From Heliocidaris erythrogramma (Eukaryota; Echinodermata; Echinoidea; Camarodonta; Echinometridae): 64,000 bases of DNA. This document shows positions 1 to 11,449 of this stretch, in pieces; position 1 is the first letter of the stretch, and the number at the start of each line of letters is the position of its first letter. Where the stretch lies: NCBI GenBank assembly GCA_025617745.1, contig CM046872.1:558001-622000 (forward strand), given 5' to 3'. The notes beneath the pieces are model-generated. The model saw only the letters and a list, made by a program, of their open reading frames with translations, made no database searches and was not told the DNA's origin. A program made the position numbers and the translations under genes.

Positions 1-729
1 CCACACCAGGTACTTTTTCAAAAGCCTGTCTATAAAATTTGCATTTTAGAGCATCCCGAAATGGTTTTCTGTGTGATTAAATGTTGTTAAATAATGAATT
101 AAGATAATTATTAGTTTTAAGTTAATGTATCATAATTCTCACTTATTTTATCCAAAAATATTGGGGGGGGGGGTGATAATACAGGCCATTCCCACCTCAA
201 ATTTCGAGGGGGATATATAAACCCCCCCCCCCCCCGGGGATCAACACCTATGTTTGGGAATCTCGATACCACTTAGCTTTCTCTTCTCTTTGCATGAAAA
301 ATCTCTGCTAGCTGTTCCATGTTCTAACCAGTGTTGTACATCTGACAGTCGGAGACATGCAAACAGTGGTACGTCCGGGGGTGAACAGTTTCTCACTTTT
401 AAAATACCCCCAAATTACCCCTTTTGAAAAGAGAAAAGTGAACCCTTTTACTTCAGAAATGTGTCTCCTTTTCTTTCTAACCGGTGCCAGTTCCACATTC
501 TTATTAACGTCTCCCTTACCACCTACGATAAAAGACACCTATAACTGGGATTACTATCCCTATTTAAATCAAACAAGTGTTACATTTACTCTTGCAAGTA
601 CCCTTAACCTCCCAATTTTTTTATTTATAATGTGTGTTTATTCAGTAGAATTGTTGAGAGTTATGTTACATTACATCACAGCACAGTAGAATAACTAAGA
701 ATAGTAGCTACACTATATAAATTTATCTA
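1..729. other. Intergenic, no gene seen
   Basis: AT-rich DNA with two homopolymer tracts (about ten G near 168, about fifteen C near 222). A 110-codon open frame at 357-689 has no recognisable domain and its amino-acid make-up follows local base composition, so I do not call it a gene. Confidence 0.6.
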
Positions 730-1080
730 ATTATTAACAAATGTTCCCTTTTCACCTCTGAAAATGTCCCTTTTGTTAATATACGTTCCTTTTTAAATAA
801 AAAACCCTATTCAAATCTGATACGTGCCCCTTTTCCTTCGATAAGTGCTTATTTTCCTTTGCAACAACATTTTTCATTCTCAAAAGCTGATAAGTAGCTC
901 TTCATCTATTATTCCCCCTATTAATTCTGAGAGCTACCTGTTTTACTTAGACAAGTACCACTATTCCCTTTTTTTCAATGTTACAAGAAACAGCTGAAAT
1001 AGGTGCTCCTTTCCCTCTAATAGGTGCTCCTTTTCATCTCTGTTGAGTGCCCTATTCATCCTAAGTATGTATTTCCTTAG
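730..1080 (+). repeat. Degenerate ~30-bp minisatellite
   Basis: A loosely repeated motif of the form TGCCCCTTTTCCCTCTAA followed by TAGG or AAGT recurs about every 30 bp with many substitutions. The same motif returns at about 1640-1860 and 4040-4140. It looks like an old, decayed tandem array. No gene is present. Confidence 0.5.
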
Positions 1081-1187
1081 AAGAGCGAGACTAATCCCTA
1101 TTTACATAATAGGACTTGGTTCGATGAAAAATTAGCAGATTGCATAATAATAACTAGATAATCATATCACAGTGAAATTTACGTTTA

Positions 1188-1326
1188 AAGCAAAAATACA
1201 TTGATAAGATGTATGAAGTATGAAACGAGAAGTAGTATGAATTAACTCCAAAAATTTACTTTTGAAGCAAAAATACATTGATAAGATGTATGAAGTATGA
1301 AATGAGAAGTAGTATGAAGTAACTCA
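1188..1326 (+). repeat. Two-copy tandem repeat (~75 bp)
   Basis: A block containing AAAATACATTGATAAGATG and then GAAGTAGTATGAA occurs twice in a row with few differences. It is a short, recent-looking tandem duplication in non-coding DNA. Confidence 0.75.
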
Positions 1327-2039
1327 AAAAAACTCGCACGTGTTTTGACGTCCGTCGTTGCCATCGAAGCTAGGTCCAGCCCTATATACAGTGCGTCCCA
1401 ATAAAAACGAAACCGGAGTTGTCAGTTATTTTCCCAGTAAAATAGAACAATTCATGTCATATAATATATATCATCATAAAATTTAGCTCTTCCTCTTTCT
1501 TTTGACACCTGATATGACACTCAAAGTTTATGCATTGATGAGGAAGGAGAGTTTAAAATTTGAATGTCAAAATCAAGTTGCACAGAATAAGTTTGACCCC
1601 TAAAAAGGCTCACGTTTTTATGCCTCTTATCCTTTTAAAAAGTGCCCTCGGTTTTTTTTTTATAAGAGCTCCTTCCCCTGATCAAAATGCCCCTATCAAA
1701 ATCTAATAGGTGTCCCTTTTGCCTTTCTGCAATTATTGTCCCGTTTTTTAAAATAATGAATACTCCAGTCTCCCTTTTCCATTCTCATACTCATAGCTGG
1801 TGAGTATCACTTATGATATGCAAGAAGTGCCCCTTTTACCTCTGATTGTTGGCATTTTAGCTCACCTGAGCCGAAATGTTCAATTGGGCTATTACGGTCG
1901 CTCACCATCTTTATCGTCCGTCGTGCTAATCTTTTCAATTTTTTCAACTTCTTCCAAAAGTGCATGGCTGGATTTTAATCCAAATTTGTTAGGATTCATT
2001 CTTAGGCAGGAGATAAAGGATTTTTTTCCAATGGCCGAT

Positions 2040-2362
2040 TCTAGGACAACTACCCCCTGGAAAACTACCCCCAGGTCAACTACCCCAGGACAATTACCCC
2101 CCGGACAACTACCCCTAGATTCTGGGGTAATTGACTAGGGGGTAGTTGTCCGGGGGGTTAACATTTTATTCGGGGGGGGGGGGGGTATCGGGATAATCGT
2201 CATTTTATGGGGGTCATTTTTCCTGGGGGTAATTGTCCGGGTGTCCGGGTGGGGGGGGGGGGGGGGGTAATTTTAATGCGGGGTAATTTTAATGGGGGTA
2301 GCTATCCTGGGGGGGGGGTAGTTGTCCTGGGGTGTAATTATCCTAGGGGGTAGCTCTCCTAT
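2040..2362. repeat. Inverted minisatellite (foldback-like)
   Basis: Up to about 2120 the strand is built of units like GGACAACTACCCCC; from about 2125 the complementary unit GGGGGTAGTTGTCC takes over, with long G runs between units. The halves can pair as a large hairpin. It resembles in small the satellite-armed foldback at 5522-10371, but I see no clear target-site duplication. Confidence 0.65.
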
Positions 2363-2519
2363 AGTCATTAGTCATTTTGTCTCGTCAGAACTTAAAACTT
2401 CCGTTAAAAAACAAAATCAAAACGAAATAAATATTCCCTTGTTACCACAAGAATATTGTTTGGTTTTGTCGGTACATCACCTTAAATTAAAACAAATTAA
2501 ACGAATGTGCCTGCCCCGC

Positions 2520-3270
2520 CCCGCAGAATGAAAACCCATTTTATGCTACCAATTATTATCAAACGAGAAGTGTTTATTATTTTATCCCTCGCTACGCTCG
2601 CTCTCAAATAATGAAATTAACATCCCCTTAAAAACGATTGTGCTTAATTGCCCCGCCCCGCAAGAAGAAGACACCATTTATGCTACCAATTATTATAAAA
2701 AGGAGGAGTTAATGTTTTTTCGCTCGCTAATTACACTCGCTCGCCCGCCCAGCTTCGTAGCAAGAAGATCCCATTTATGGTACCAATCATTATAAAAAAA
2801 AAAAATTTCGCTCGCTCGCCTAAATAAAATTAACTTTCCCTTACTGAATACGATTGTGCCCGCGCCCCGCTTCATGGGAAGAAGATCCCGTTTATGCTAC
2901 CAATTATTATACAAAAAAAGAAGTTTAAATAAAATTTACATTCCCTTAAATACGATTGTGCCCCCCTCCCCCCCCCCCCCCCCCCCCCCGCTTCGTAGCA
3001 AGAAGATCCCGTTTATGCTATACATTATTATTTTTAAAAAAGTGTAATTTTTTTTATCGCTTTGCTGCGCTCGCTCGCCTAATCAATATTAACATTCCTT
3101 AAATCCGATTGTGCCCGCCCCGCCCCTTGCCAAGAAGATTCCGTTTATGCTACCAATTTTTTTCAACGGGAAGTATTACTATATTTTCCGCTCGCTCGCC
3201 CAGTCAAAAATTAACATCCCCTTAAATATGATTATTATTAAAATCGAACATTGAAAAGGGGCTCGCTCGC
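2520..3270 (+). repeat. Tandem repeat, six diverged copies of ~100-135 bp
   Basis: The landmark AAGAAGATCCCGTTTATGCT and its variants recur near 2527, 2662, 2760, 2877, 2997 and 3129. Between them each copy has a T/A tract, a CGCTCGCTCGCC-like island, and a block reading TTAACATTCCCTTAAATACG followed by a C-rich tract. Spacing drifts, so the array is old or has gained and lost homopolymers. The CGCTCGC word also turns up near 9310 and 9620. Confidence 0.75.
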
Positions 3271-4439
3271 GAATATGAAATAAACACTCATTTGATGTGG
3301 AACAAGTGATCATGGTAGGTGGTACTTTAATTAGAAATCGGCTAGAATTTTTTGGTATTCGAATTAGATTTGTTAACATGAAAATAGACTCACGGTTGAC
3401 ACAGGTTGAGAATAAATTATTCTTTTACTTGCTTCTGCACCTAGCTGCGCCCCCCCCCCCCCAAAAAAAAATGATGATGTCGTCGTTCACAAACAAAGGT
3501 TTATCGGTAATCGATGGCACACAGACTCAGGCTCGTCGGTAAATTAGTGGTCTCGACACCCCCCCCCCCCCCCCCCCTCCAACTCAGAAAGGCCTAGCGA
3601 TGCCCTTGGGTCTATCCAGTCTTTCATGATGACATTGTACTTTGAACCCCACAAGGATAACCTTTTCCTCTCCATAAGAGTCTGATTTTTCAAAAAGGGG
3701 GGTCTCGAAGTCTCGATGTGAAAGAGTGATAAGCGAAACAAGAAAAGTTCTCTGCCACCAAAATAGGGAGCCGAAGTCCTAGATTCCTATAAGGAATACT
3801 TTTTTATAAAAAGCTCCGCCAAAAGGCCCCCCCCCCCCCCTGGATCCACCATTGCTGTCACAGCCCGCTATATTGTGCTTGCTTGGAAATTAAATGAATA
3901 TACAGACCATCACAGACCCTCACACTCAACTGAAAACTGTGATGTAAAGAGAGAAACAAATAGGATTATTTGAATCTGTCCTGAAATATAGGGTATATAT
4001 CATGACTAAAACTTATGTATTCACTTTAACGTTTTTACTTATGTCTTTCCCTTTCCCCTAACAAGTGTATTTTCTGTTAATGCCCCCTTGTGCATGCCCC
4101 CTTTCCCCAGAAGTTCTTTTTCTGCTGGTGTCTACTTTACCCCCACCATGCCCCCCCCCCCCCCCCCACGAGACGCTTTGCCACCCTCGTCTTTGACCAA
4201 TATTGATTAGTTGCCAACTCGTGATTTTAAGTTGCTATATTCTACATCAACACTAAATCTGTAATTACACCGTATTTAGTTGCCAGCTAACCTTAATGAA
4301 TACAATCGATATTATGTATGTATAATTATGATCTTTGTGTGACTTTCAAAAATAAATTTCAAAAGTACTCTGACGTTTTACGGTTCTTATTTAAGATGAC
4401 GATCCACAAAGTAACAGGAACTATGTATGGGATATTTAT
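3271..4439. other. Intergenic, no gene seen
   Basis: AT-rich DNA with several C tracts of 10-20 bases (near 3451, 3560, 3830, 4151). Open frames here are short and low in complexity. Nothing marks a promoter or RNA gene. Confidence 0.6.
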
Positions 4440-4790
4440 CTAATACGGGTCATGTGGGTTTTTTAAAATCCTGTACTCTCATTAGTACATGGATGTCATC
4501 CACATTCCATATTAGGCTTCGCATTACATAATATACTCAATTTGTTATTTTTGAAATATTAATAGCCGTTTATTATTGGTGCTTTTACTTATTAAGTTAG
4601 TTTTTGTTAGTATGTGCCTATATTACTTGTATTTTTTATAAAAATTGTTACCAATTTATGCCCTACCTTATTGTTTAATCCTGATACATCAGGACCATGA
4701 TGCAAAAAAGTTTTATACTGATCATGCTTTTATCCTGTATGAATAAGTTCAAATAATATATAATATATAAATTCAATTTTGAATGAATCA
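4440..4790 (+). mobile_element. LINE 3' end (unit 1)
   Basis: The block ends with TTATCCTGTATGAATAAG followed by an A/T-rich tail, a common form of CR1/L2/RTE-type LINE 3' ends. No coding part is attached. Copies open units 2 and 3, where the tail is a clear AAAT repeat. Confidence 0.6.
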
Positions 4791-5521
4791 AGTAGTAGGT
4801 CTTGTCATCATGTTCAAGGTGAAAATTTTGGTATTACCCATTTTACTGGGGACAGAAATCATCTGGATCTTGATTTGAATCAAGTAAACAGAAATTCTGT
4901 TAGAAAGACAACACCACTTTTTGTATTAGCTACCACGTTTTAGTAACAGCTATAGTGGTCACATTCACAGCCAACGAGCAGATTCTAATCGCTGACAGTG
5001 TTTGTTAATCTGGTTGCTATATATTTTATATTGGTTAGTTGCATTTCTTTCTTTAGTTGAAAGATGTCATCTTCATTAACGTTCTATTTTCATGGCAACA
5101 ATTTTTTTTTCATAAATCAAATTTAGCTCTATTCCAAAAGTAAATTTTGAATATAATATAAATAAATTATAAAATGTTTATTTCATGTTGAAAACAACCA
5201 TAGTATTTTGTTAGAAATACAACACAATCAATATATTTGTTACCGTGGTAACGACCAGCACATGTAGTGGTCATCACATCCATCACCCCTTTACTAAAAC
5301 AAGTTATGATAAGTGAGTGTCCTGTAAAAGAGAAGATTATCATAAACAATACAAATATATTAATATTTACTTTTTTCCGGTAGCATCATGGTTTTTTGCT
5401 CAAATATGAGTTTTGTTCTTACTTTTTCCATAGCAACAGCCATTTTCAAACAAGATGAACACTTTTTATAACTCTTATTTGGGTTTTAATCAAGTGAGAA
5501 ACTTTTGATACATTATTCTAA
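4791..5521 (+). repeat. R block, type 1 (unit 1)
   Basis: Non-coding repeat with landmarks GGGGACAGAAATCATCTGG, CACATTCACAGCCAACGAGC and a GTTACCGTGGTAAC palindrome. It recurs as type 1 at 17411 and 29061 and, more diverged, as type 2 at 11450, 20880 and 30262. I do not recognise the family. The foldback element interrupts it at its 3' end. Confidence 0.75.
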
Positions 5522-5530
5522 GGGGGCATC

Positions 5531-5947
5531 TCGTTTTTCCGAAGGTTCGTTTTTCCGAAGGTTCGTATTTCCGAAACACTAATTTCCCATGCCTGGGGGT
5601 TCATAATTCCGAAAATGAAAAAGGGTTCGTAATTCCGAACATTTGTTGCATTATTCCGAAGGTTCGTTATTCCGAAGGTTCGTTTATCCGAAGGTTCATA
5701 ATTCCGAAAATGAAATAGGGTTCATATTTCCGAAGGTTCGTATTTCCGAAAATGAAAAAGGGTTCATAATTCCGAAGGTTCGTATTTCCGAAAATGAAAA
5801 AGGGTTCGTATTTCCGAAAATGAAAAAGGGTTCGTATTTCCGAAAATGAAATAGGGTTCGTATTTCCGAAAATGAAATAAGGTTCGTATTTCCGAAAATG
5901 AAATAGGGTTCGTATTTCCGAAAAATGAAATAGGGTTCATAATTCCT
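5531..5947 (+). repeat. Left arm array of the foldback (16- and ~26-bp units)
   Basis: Tandem units of GGTTCGTTTTTCCGAA (16 bp) grade inward into a longer ~26-bp unit in which the core is followed by AATGAAAAA or AATGAAATA. The core TTCGTATTTCCGAA is itself a partial palindrome. There are no unique spacers, so it is not a CRISPR array. Confidence 0.9.
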
Positions 5948-5973
5948 GGTAAAAAAGGCGAATTCATCAGGAG

Positions 5974-6223
5974 CAGAGGTGTAGCAACGGGGGGGGGGGG
6001 GAGGGCACGCCCCCACCCCTCCCTCATCGGATGGCGAAAAAATAAGAAAAAAAGAAAGAAAATGGAATAGGAAAGAAGACGGTTGGACCCCTTCCGGCAA
6101 CCCCCCCCCCCCAACCCTCTTCCACCAGCGGCGTCTTAGATTAGCTTTAAGATTATTCCAAAAGACTTGTGCCTCCAATGGTGCCAGTGCTCCCACAATG
6201 GCTAGACTCTAGCTACGCCACTG
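5974..6223. mobile_element. hAT-like MITE inside the foldback
   Basis: Ends read CAGAGGTGTAGC and GCTACGCCACTG, matching in inverted orientation at 10 of 12 positions and resembling the ends of the element at 60869-61572. I see no intact target duplication. The middle has G and C tracts and no real gene. Confidence 0.5.
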
Positions 6224-6434
6224 TTAAAGGGAAAATTTAGGGTAACGATAGGATATTATGGTTTTATTTGCCATCTTCAAAAAGCGGATCTCTTTTCGAC
6301 GAAAAGCACCTCCCCCACCCCCGCAATGAATAAAAAAATGAAATGGAGACACAAAACTGGGAAGGTTTATAAAAGAGGAGAGGAGAAGAGAAAAGAGACG
6401 AAAATAAGAGGACGAGATTAGAAAAATCGTGTTT

Positions 6435-6489
6435 ATGTGTGTGTGTGTGTGTGTGTGTGTGAGGGTGGGTGTGTGTGTGTGCGTGTGTG
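6435..6489 (+). repeat. (GT)n microsatellite
   Basis: About 25 GT dinucleotides with a few interruptions, directly before a tRNA-like sequence. Confidence 0.9.
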
Positions 6490-6610
6490 GAGGTGTCGTA
6501 GTCGAACGGTTTACAGCGCTTGACTGGAAACGCGAAGGTTGGGGGTTTGATCCCTGTTACGGCACCTATGGCCTTTCTGTTGTAAAAAATATAGCAACTT
6601 TCTTTTTTTT
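6490..6610 (+). mobile_element. tRNA-derived SINE-like sequence
   Basis: Starts GAGGTGTCGTAGTCGAACGG and has a box B-like GGTTTGATCCC about 50 bases on, ending near GGCACC at 6566 and followed by a T-rich stretch. The start resembles the SINE head at 44599. The fold is not a clean tRNA, so a decayed SINE head is likelier than a tRNA gene. Confidence 0.5.
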
Positions 6611-7599
6611 TTAATTTACGAGCCCGCGAAGCTAGCGACCAAAAATAATTGTGCCTTTCCGTTGTGAAAAATCATAAAAATAACATATTTCGGCATATAA
6701 TGACTGGAATATGAGGATATTCGGGCACCTCACTCCCTGAATATGAGGTGTGAGTTGCCGGAATATCTGCACTTTCAAAATCCGGGGGAGGGGGTTGGCT
6801 GCAGCAGCCCCCCTTCTCGTACGCCTATGCCTAGGCCTATGTTAAGTACACAGTTGCGATTGATTTTAACTTGCGATTGTTTCAAATAAATCGCTTCAAC
6901 TCCTTATAAGGCGGGGCACTGGTTGATAAAAGCCATTAATTTAGGTCAGAATGTTGTCTTCTCCATGTGTAATTCCTTATTTCTATTTTTACGATGAGGA
7001 TTGTTTTACTCTCAATGTCTTTTAGTGTTTTGTAATTCGTTATGCTTGTAAAAGTTATTTCAAACTTCAGGTCAGCGGTTGTAACTGTTAAAAACGCAGA
7101 CTGTGCAGTAAAATGAAGCAACTCATTAGAATCTGTACAAATTTATTATGCTGTAAGCAGCTGTATAAAATGAAAGATTTTCATCCATGTTTAGAAATGA
7201 TGGTATTTTGGCAAAGTTAAAGAACATGTTCAATGATTTTAATCTATTTATGCGGCATAGATAGTTAGGATTATTCCCTGTATTATAATTATTTCAGCCG
7301 ACTGAAAGAAAACTTAACATTTTGATCCACTATTCTTCAAATTTGGTTGTATGTTGCTTTTAATCATTATCATTATATTCAATTAGCGATTGCACCTGAC
7401 CTATATACTTACACATAATATGCCAGTATAAAGAGTTATTTTTATTCTTCAGATGCGGTGTGCTACATAGCAGTGGCTTTAACATTTTTGTTGTTGCTCA
7501 CTTGTTATCTTTCTTTTCTTGAATTTGGTTTTCTTAAGAAGTATCTGCTGCACGGCTTTTGTAAAGTTCTGTTGGAATTGTAAAGTGTTTGAAAACTAT
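6611..7599. other. Interior of foldback, no gene seen
   Basis: AT-rich non-coding DNA. A short stretch near 7200-7270 is repeated loosely near 7910-8000. No open frame has recognisable content. Confidence 0.5.
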
Positions 7600-7806
7600 C
7601 TGCGTCATAGATCATTTGTATTTACATGTTTATATATATATATATTTATGTATGTTCTTATCTATTTTTGTTATGAGTTTATTTTCATGATTTTGTTGGC
7701 TATTATTGTTACTGACTATTGCTATCAGGGCCTCATGGAAGACCACCAATATTGGTGATAATGAGTCACCCTGTATAAATATCAGAAATAAATAAATAAA
7801 TAAATC
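7600..7806 (+). mobile_element. LINE 3' end remnant
   Basis: The stretch GGCCTCATGGAAGACCACC, then AATATTGGTGATAATGAG, CACCCTGTATAAATA and an (AAAT)n tail has the look of a CR1-type LINE 3' end. A 79-codon frame just upstream has no RT motif I can name. Confidence 0.5.
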
Positions 7807-8129
7807 ATTTCAGATATGCGGCAAACAAAATGCTATATAGTTGTGTAAGCAAGGTCATTACTTACAGGATACTATGCTGCATTTCATTCATTTACCTCTA
7901 CAATTTAAGATTTTAATTTGTTTTAAGAAATGTTAATACTTTTGCAAGGTTATAAAACATGCTCAATGATTTCAGTCTGCCCTGCTGCATAAATTGTTTA
8001 AGATATTTTGCATTATAGTTTGGTTTTACTTTTGTTTCCTTTTATGATAATCATATCAACCTGATGATAAGACTCCTTCTTTAACTTGTTACGATCCATC
8101 TTTCTTCGGCTTTGGTTGTTTATGGTATC

Positions 8130-8350
8130 TATTAATTTATTTATTATTATTACTAGTATTATTTGTATTATTATTATTGTTATTATTATAATTATCATTA
8201 TTATCATTATTATTAGTAGTAGTATTATCTGTTTTATCATTTTTATTATTATTATTACTAATATTATCAGTATTATAATTTTTATTATTGATAATATTAT
8301 TGTTGTTGTTGTTATTATTGTTATTATTATTATTATAATTGTTATTATGA
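8130..8350 (+). repeat. (ATT)n microsatellite
   Basis: Long imperfect ATT/GTT repeat. It produces isoleucine-rich open frames on both strands that are artefacts of the repeat. Confidence 0.9.
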
Positions 8351-8645
8351 AGTGGACTACCCAGAATTACGATGACGATGTCATTTTGGATGGAGTTATG
8401 CGACCAGACTTAGATGTTGCACCGGTTACTCTACTATTGCTTCTTTTATTTCCCTTGTCATGATCGTATAATTGGCCTATAGCCTAGTATCAATAATATG
8501 CTTGTTATAATATGTTGTGCTACTTGCCAGGCTATTTATTAAACATAGCAGTGACTCCTTTATAAACTCTCTGTCATATTATGTTGTTGTTTTTATTGCT
8601 GTTGTTGTTTTGGGGACCGGAGGGGAGGGCTTGTAGAGTCATCTA

Positions 8646-8797
8646 CAGAGCCATGTTACAGACTTCGGCCAACTCGGTTTATTTGGGCACAACATGGCGT
8701 ATATTCCTTTGTTTAGTGCTTGCCTAACAAAGCAACAAGCGCCATATTGCTACCTACATGGAGCCGAGTTGGCCAAACTCTGTAATAGATGGCTCTG
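8646..8797. mobile_element. Short hairpin MITE (152 bp)
   Basis: The arms start CAGAGCCATGTTACAG and, read on the other strand, CAGAGCCATCTATTACAG; both continue into GGCCAACTCGG. The element can fold nearly end to end. No clear target duplication is visible. Confidence 0.6.
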
Positions 8798-9589
8798 AGG
8801 GCTAGGGATGCAGGACACCCCCACCTTATTTTTAGTATACACTTTTCATAGTATTTTTTTAATCACAATTTATGTTGAATGTTGACGAAGTAATTACATC
8901 CTTACATGTCTTAAAGATAATAAAGTGTCAATGTTTGGCTCGCTGGAATCCGCCAGCGTGGTGCCCGAACATCCTTTTATTTTGGGAAGCGAGATGGTCG
9001 GCTATCCTTATCTGTAGGCGGGAAGGTACTCAAAATGTTATCGTTGTTTGGATTATCTGGTAACAAAATCATTATTCTATAGACAATATCTCCTTTTTCT
9101 TACTTGCTCACTAGCGCGTAAGATTTAGAAACGGAATAGTTTGGGACAGGGAACGCCCTTCATTAGGGCGAGTGAAGTGCCCAAATATTCCATATTCGGC
9201 AGCAGGGTTAAGTAATATTATTCATGGCTCATTATTACATGTTCTATATTTGTCTTTTGATGGTGAAATTGCATTTCCATTACTGTAATAAAAAAAGTGT
9301 TTTATGTTTTTTTTCTAACTCGCTTCGCTCGCTTGCAAATTCTGGAAACGGGGAGTATGATATTCTGCCAAGAGGCATCAGCTCCCCCTTTCAAAAACAT
9401 TATGTGGCCATTTTCTACTTGTAAAGATCTATACTTGGAACTTTGGTGTGTCTCATTTTCCAAAGCGGTATATACATTATATAAATAACTTCAAGCCAAT
9501 TTCGTTGTAGCAAATTTAATCCGGAATCCGATCATTCACTTTCTTCAATACATCAGTATGTATTTTAATCACCGAAGTAATATCATTTT
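8798..9589. other. Interior of foldback, no gene seen
   Basis: AT-rich with two short CGCTTCGCTCGC-like words near 9320. Frames of 60-66 codons have no recognisable domains. Confidence 0.5.
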
Positions 9590-9654
9590 ATGAAAAATAA
9601 AACATGTATTCCTGAGGCGCTCGCTCTCTACGCTCGCTCACAAATATTGGTTAT

Positions 9655-9795
9655 TATAATAGGAACAATGATAATAATGATAATATTATTAATAATAATA
9701 ACAATAATGATGATAATAATAATAATAATTATAATAATAATAATAATCATAATAATAATAATGATAATATTGATAGGAATTACGATAATATAATG
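9655..9795 (+). repeat. (AAT)n microsatellite
   Basis: Imperfect AAT/GAT repeat with no coding meaning. Confidence 0.9.
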
Positions 9796-9935
9796 GCTAT
9801 TTCTCTGGATTTTATTATAATTGTCATCATTGTTATGATTATTGAGTACGAAATGAATATCTTTACACTTGGCCGTCTTTCCCCTCCTCCCTATCCGAAA
9901 TAAGGATTGACGCCGTATTCTCTGAATTTACAACC

Positions 9936-10358
9936 TTTATTCATTTTCGGAAATACGAACCCTTTTTCATTTTCGGAAATACGAACCCTTTTTCATTTTC
10001 GGAAATACGAACCCTATTTCATTTTCGGAAATACGAACCCTTTTTCATTTTCGGAAATACGAACCCTTTTTCATTTTCGGAAATACGAACCCTATTTCAT
10101 TTTCGGAAATACGAACCCTTTTTCATTTTCGGAAATACGAACCCTTTTTCATTTTCGGAAATACGAACCTCATTTCATTTTCGAAAATACGAACCTTCGG
10201 AATTATGAACCCTATTTCATTTTCGGAAAAAAGAACCTTCGGAAAAACGAACCTTCGGAAAAACGAACCTTCGGAGTAACGAACCTTCGAAATAACGAAC
10301 CTTCGGAATTATGAACCTTCTGAAAAACGAACCTTCGGAAATGCGAACCTTCGGAAAT
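9936..10358 (-). repeat. Right arm array of the foldback
   Basis: The reverse complement of the left arm: long units inside, 16-bp units outside, in mirror order. The two arms have similar lengths (about 417 and 423 bp). Confidence 0.9.
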
Positions 10359-10619
10359 ACCACATGTAACCTATTCTAAAATGTTTCAATGTGTTTTTGT
10401 ACTTTCTTAATCACGAATACATGACATTTTCTGAAATTCGACTGTTCTTGATCCGTACCATGGTAATAGCCCTTGTGGTCACGCCCACCTCTTAATTTAG
10501 GGCATAGAAGCATATTTTGATAGTTAATGGTCCCATCTAACAGAAAAAAAAAATATTTAAGATTATTTCTAAGAGGGTGGGGATATAGACTACACTGATA
10601 ATACATGGGATGTTTGCGT

Positions 10620-10985
10620 TATGTACATGTAATAATAATAATAATAGCATCATTTATAATGCGCACATATCCATCCCAAGGGATGCTCAAGGCGCCTAAC
10701 AAATTAACATACATAATAATTATACAAGAAAAATAAGAAAATTACACGATAATTACATGAAAATTACGTGATAGGGGTAGAGAGTTCCAGAGTCGGGGTG
10801 CAGCAGCAGTAAATGCTCTGTCACCCCAGCTTCTCTTTGTTCGTTATTCCTTAAACTTTATGGAGGCGGAAGAACGGAGACCTGTACGTGCAGTTGAAGA
10901 GGAATGAAGGAGAGAGGAAATATATGAAGGGGCAAAATTATGAAGCGAACGGTAAGTAAGTAGTAACAATTTATATTTGATTCGT
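10620..10985 (-). mobile_element. LINE 3' fragment (unit 1)
   Basis: Minus-strand fragment ending in a TAA-repeat tail at 10630-10646. The frame at 10844-11044 keeps YKLLLLTYRSLHNFAPSYIS, the typical C-terminal end of CR1/L2-group reverse transcriptase ORFs, and the 3' region has the common GCGCACATATCCATCCC form. The rest of the ORF is absent. It is of a different family from the LINE at 14664. Confidence 0.7.
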
Positions 10986-11449
10986 TGTTGTATAGTACAC
11001 TCTAGATATACATTCAAATAGTGTTTTCCATGCAAAATGCGCATCTAGTAAAAATACATCATTCCATATGGGATAACATATAATGAGTTATCTATCACCT
11101 TATCGGATAATTTCTTTTCTGTGTGTGACATGACAATATACATGATATGTTTAATCAAGAAAAAGCGTTTAAATGGACAAATTTACGTTGGGTAAAAAAC
11201 GTTGAAATATTGTTATAAGTTTTCACAAAGTATTATTTTGAGTAAATCACAGTTTTATGTTTCATTACGCCATACATGTGTGTGTAATATCCAACATTCA
11301 ATCTTACATAAATCAGGTTTATAACGTGAAACTCAAAATAAATCTGACATCACTTGAAAAACCTTAATCAGGTATTACATATTAGGTCAAAATATTAAAA
11401 TTCGTGATTTTTTACATTCTTTCAAATTTTGAGCACAAAAAATGGCATT
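10986..11449 (+). repeat. B block (unit 1)
   Basis: Non-coding repeat beginning near GTACACTCTAGATATAC and running to a stretch containing AAAATGCGCGTGGCATCCG. A 67-codon open frame crosses its end into R but matches nothing I know. Copies lie at 20435-20879 and 32122-32700. Confidence 0.65.

Larger units (their letters stand above)
5522..10371. mobile_element. Foldback (TU-like) transposon, 4.85 kb
   Basis: The element is flanked by a perfect 8-bp duplication, TATTCTAA (5514-5521 and 10372-10379), and interrupts an R-A junction that is continuous near 12240, 18170 and 30655. The outermost 24 bases match in inverted orientation at 17 positions, both ends running into CCGAAGG. Inside these lie long inverted arms made of tandem short repeats (5531-5947 and 9936-10358). 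The ~4 kb middle has no transposase frame, only other mobile fragments. Foldback elements with tandem-repeat arms, including sea urchin TU elements, have this architecture. Assignment to TU itself is my inference. Confidence 0.85.

Noticed and set aside
5696-6196. Minus-strand frames of 116-166 codons over the left foldback arm, and 9907-10314 over the right arm
   Set aside because: Repeats of EPYFIFGNTN-like peptides are translations of the minisatellite unit; a stop-free unit gives open frames by default.
6680-6780. Palindromic-looking stretch around GAATATGAGG/CCGGAATATC as a regulatory site
   Set aside because: Pairing is short and imperfect and nothing nearby is transcribed as far as I can see.
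5531-10358. Regular short repeats that might be taken for CRISPR arrays
   Set aside because: Units are contiguous without unique spacers, lie in two mirror-image blocks at the ends of a transposon, and the DNA is animal.
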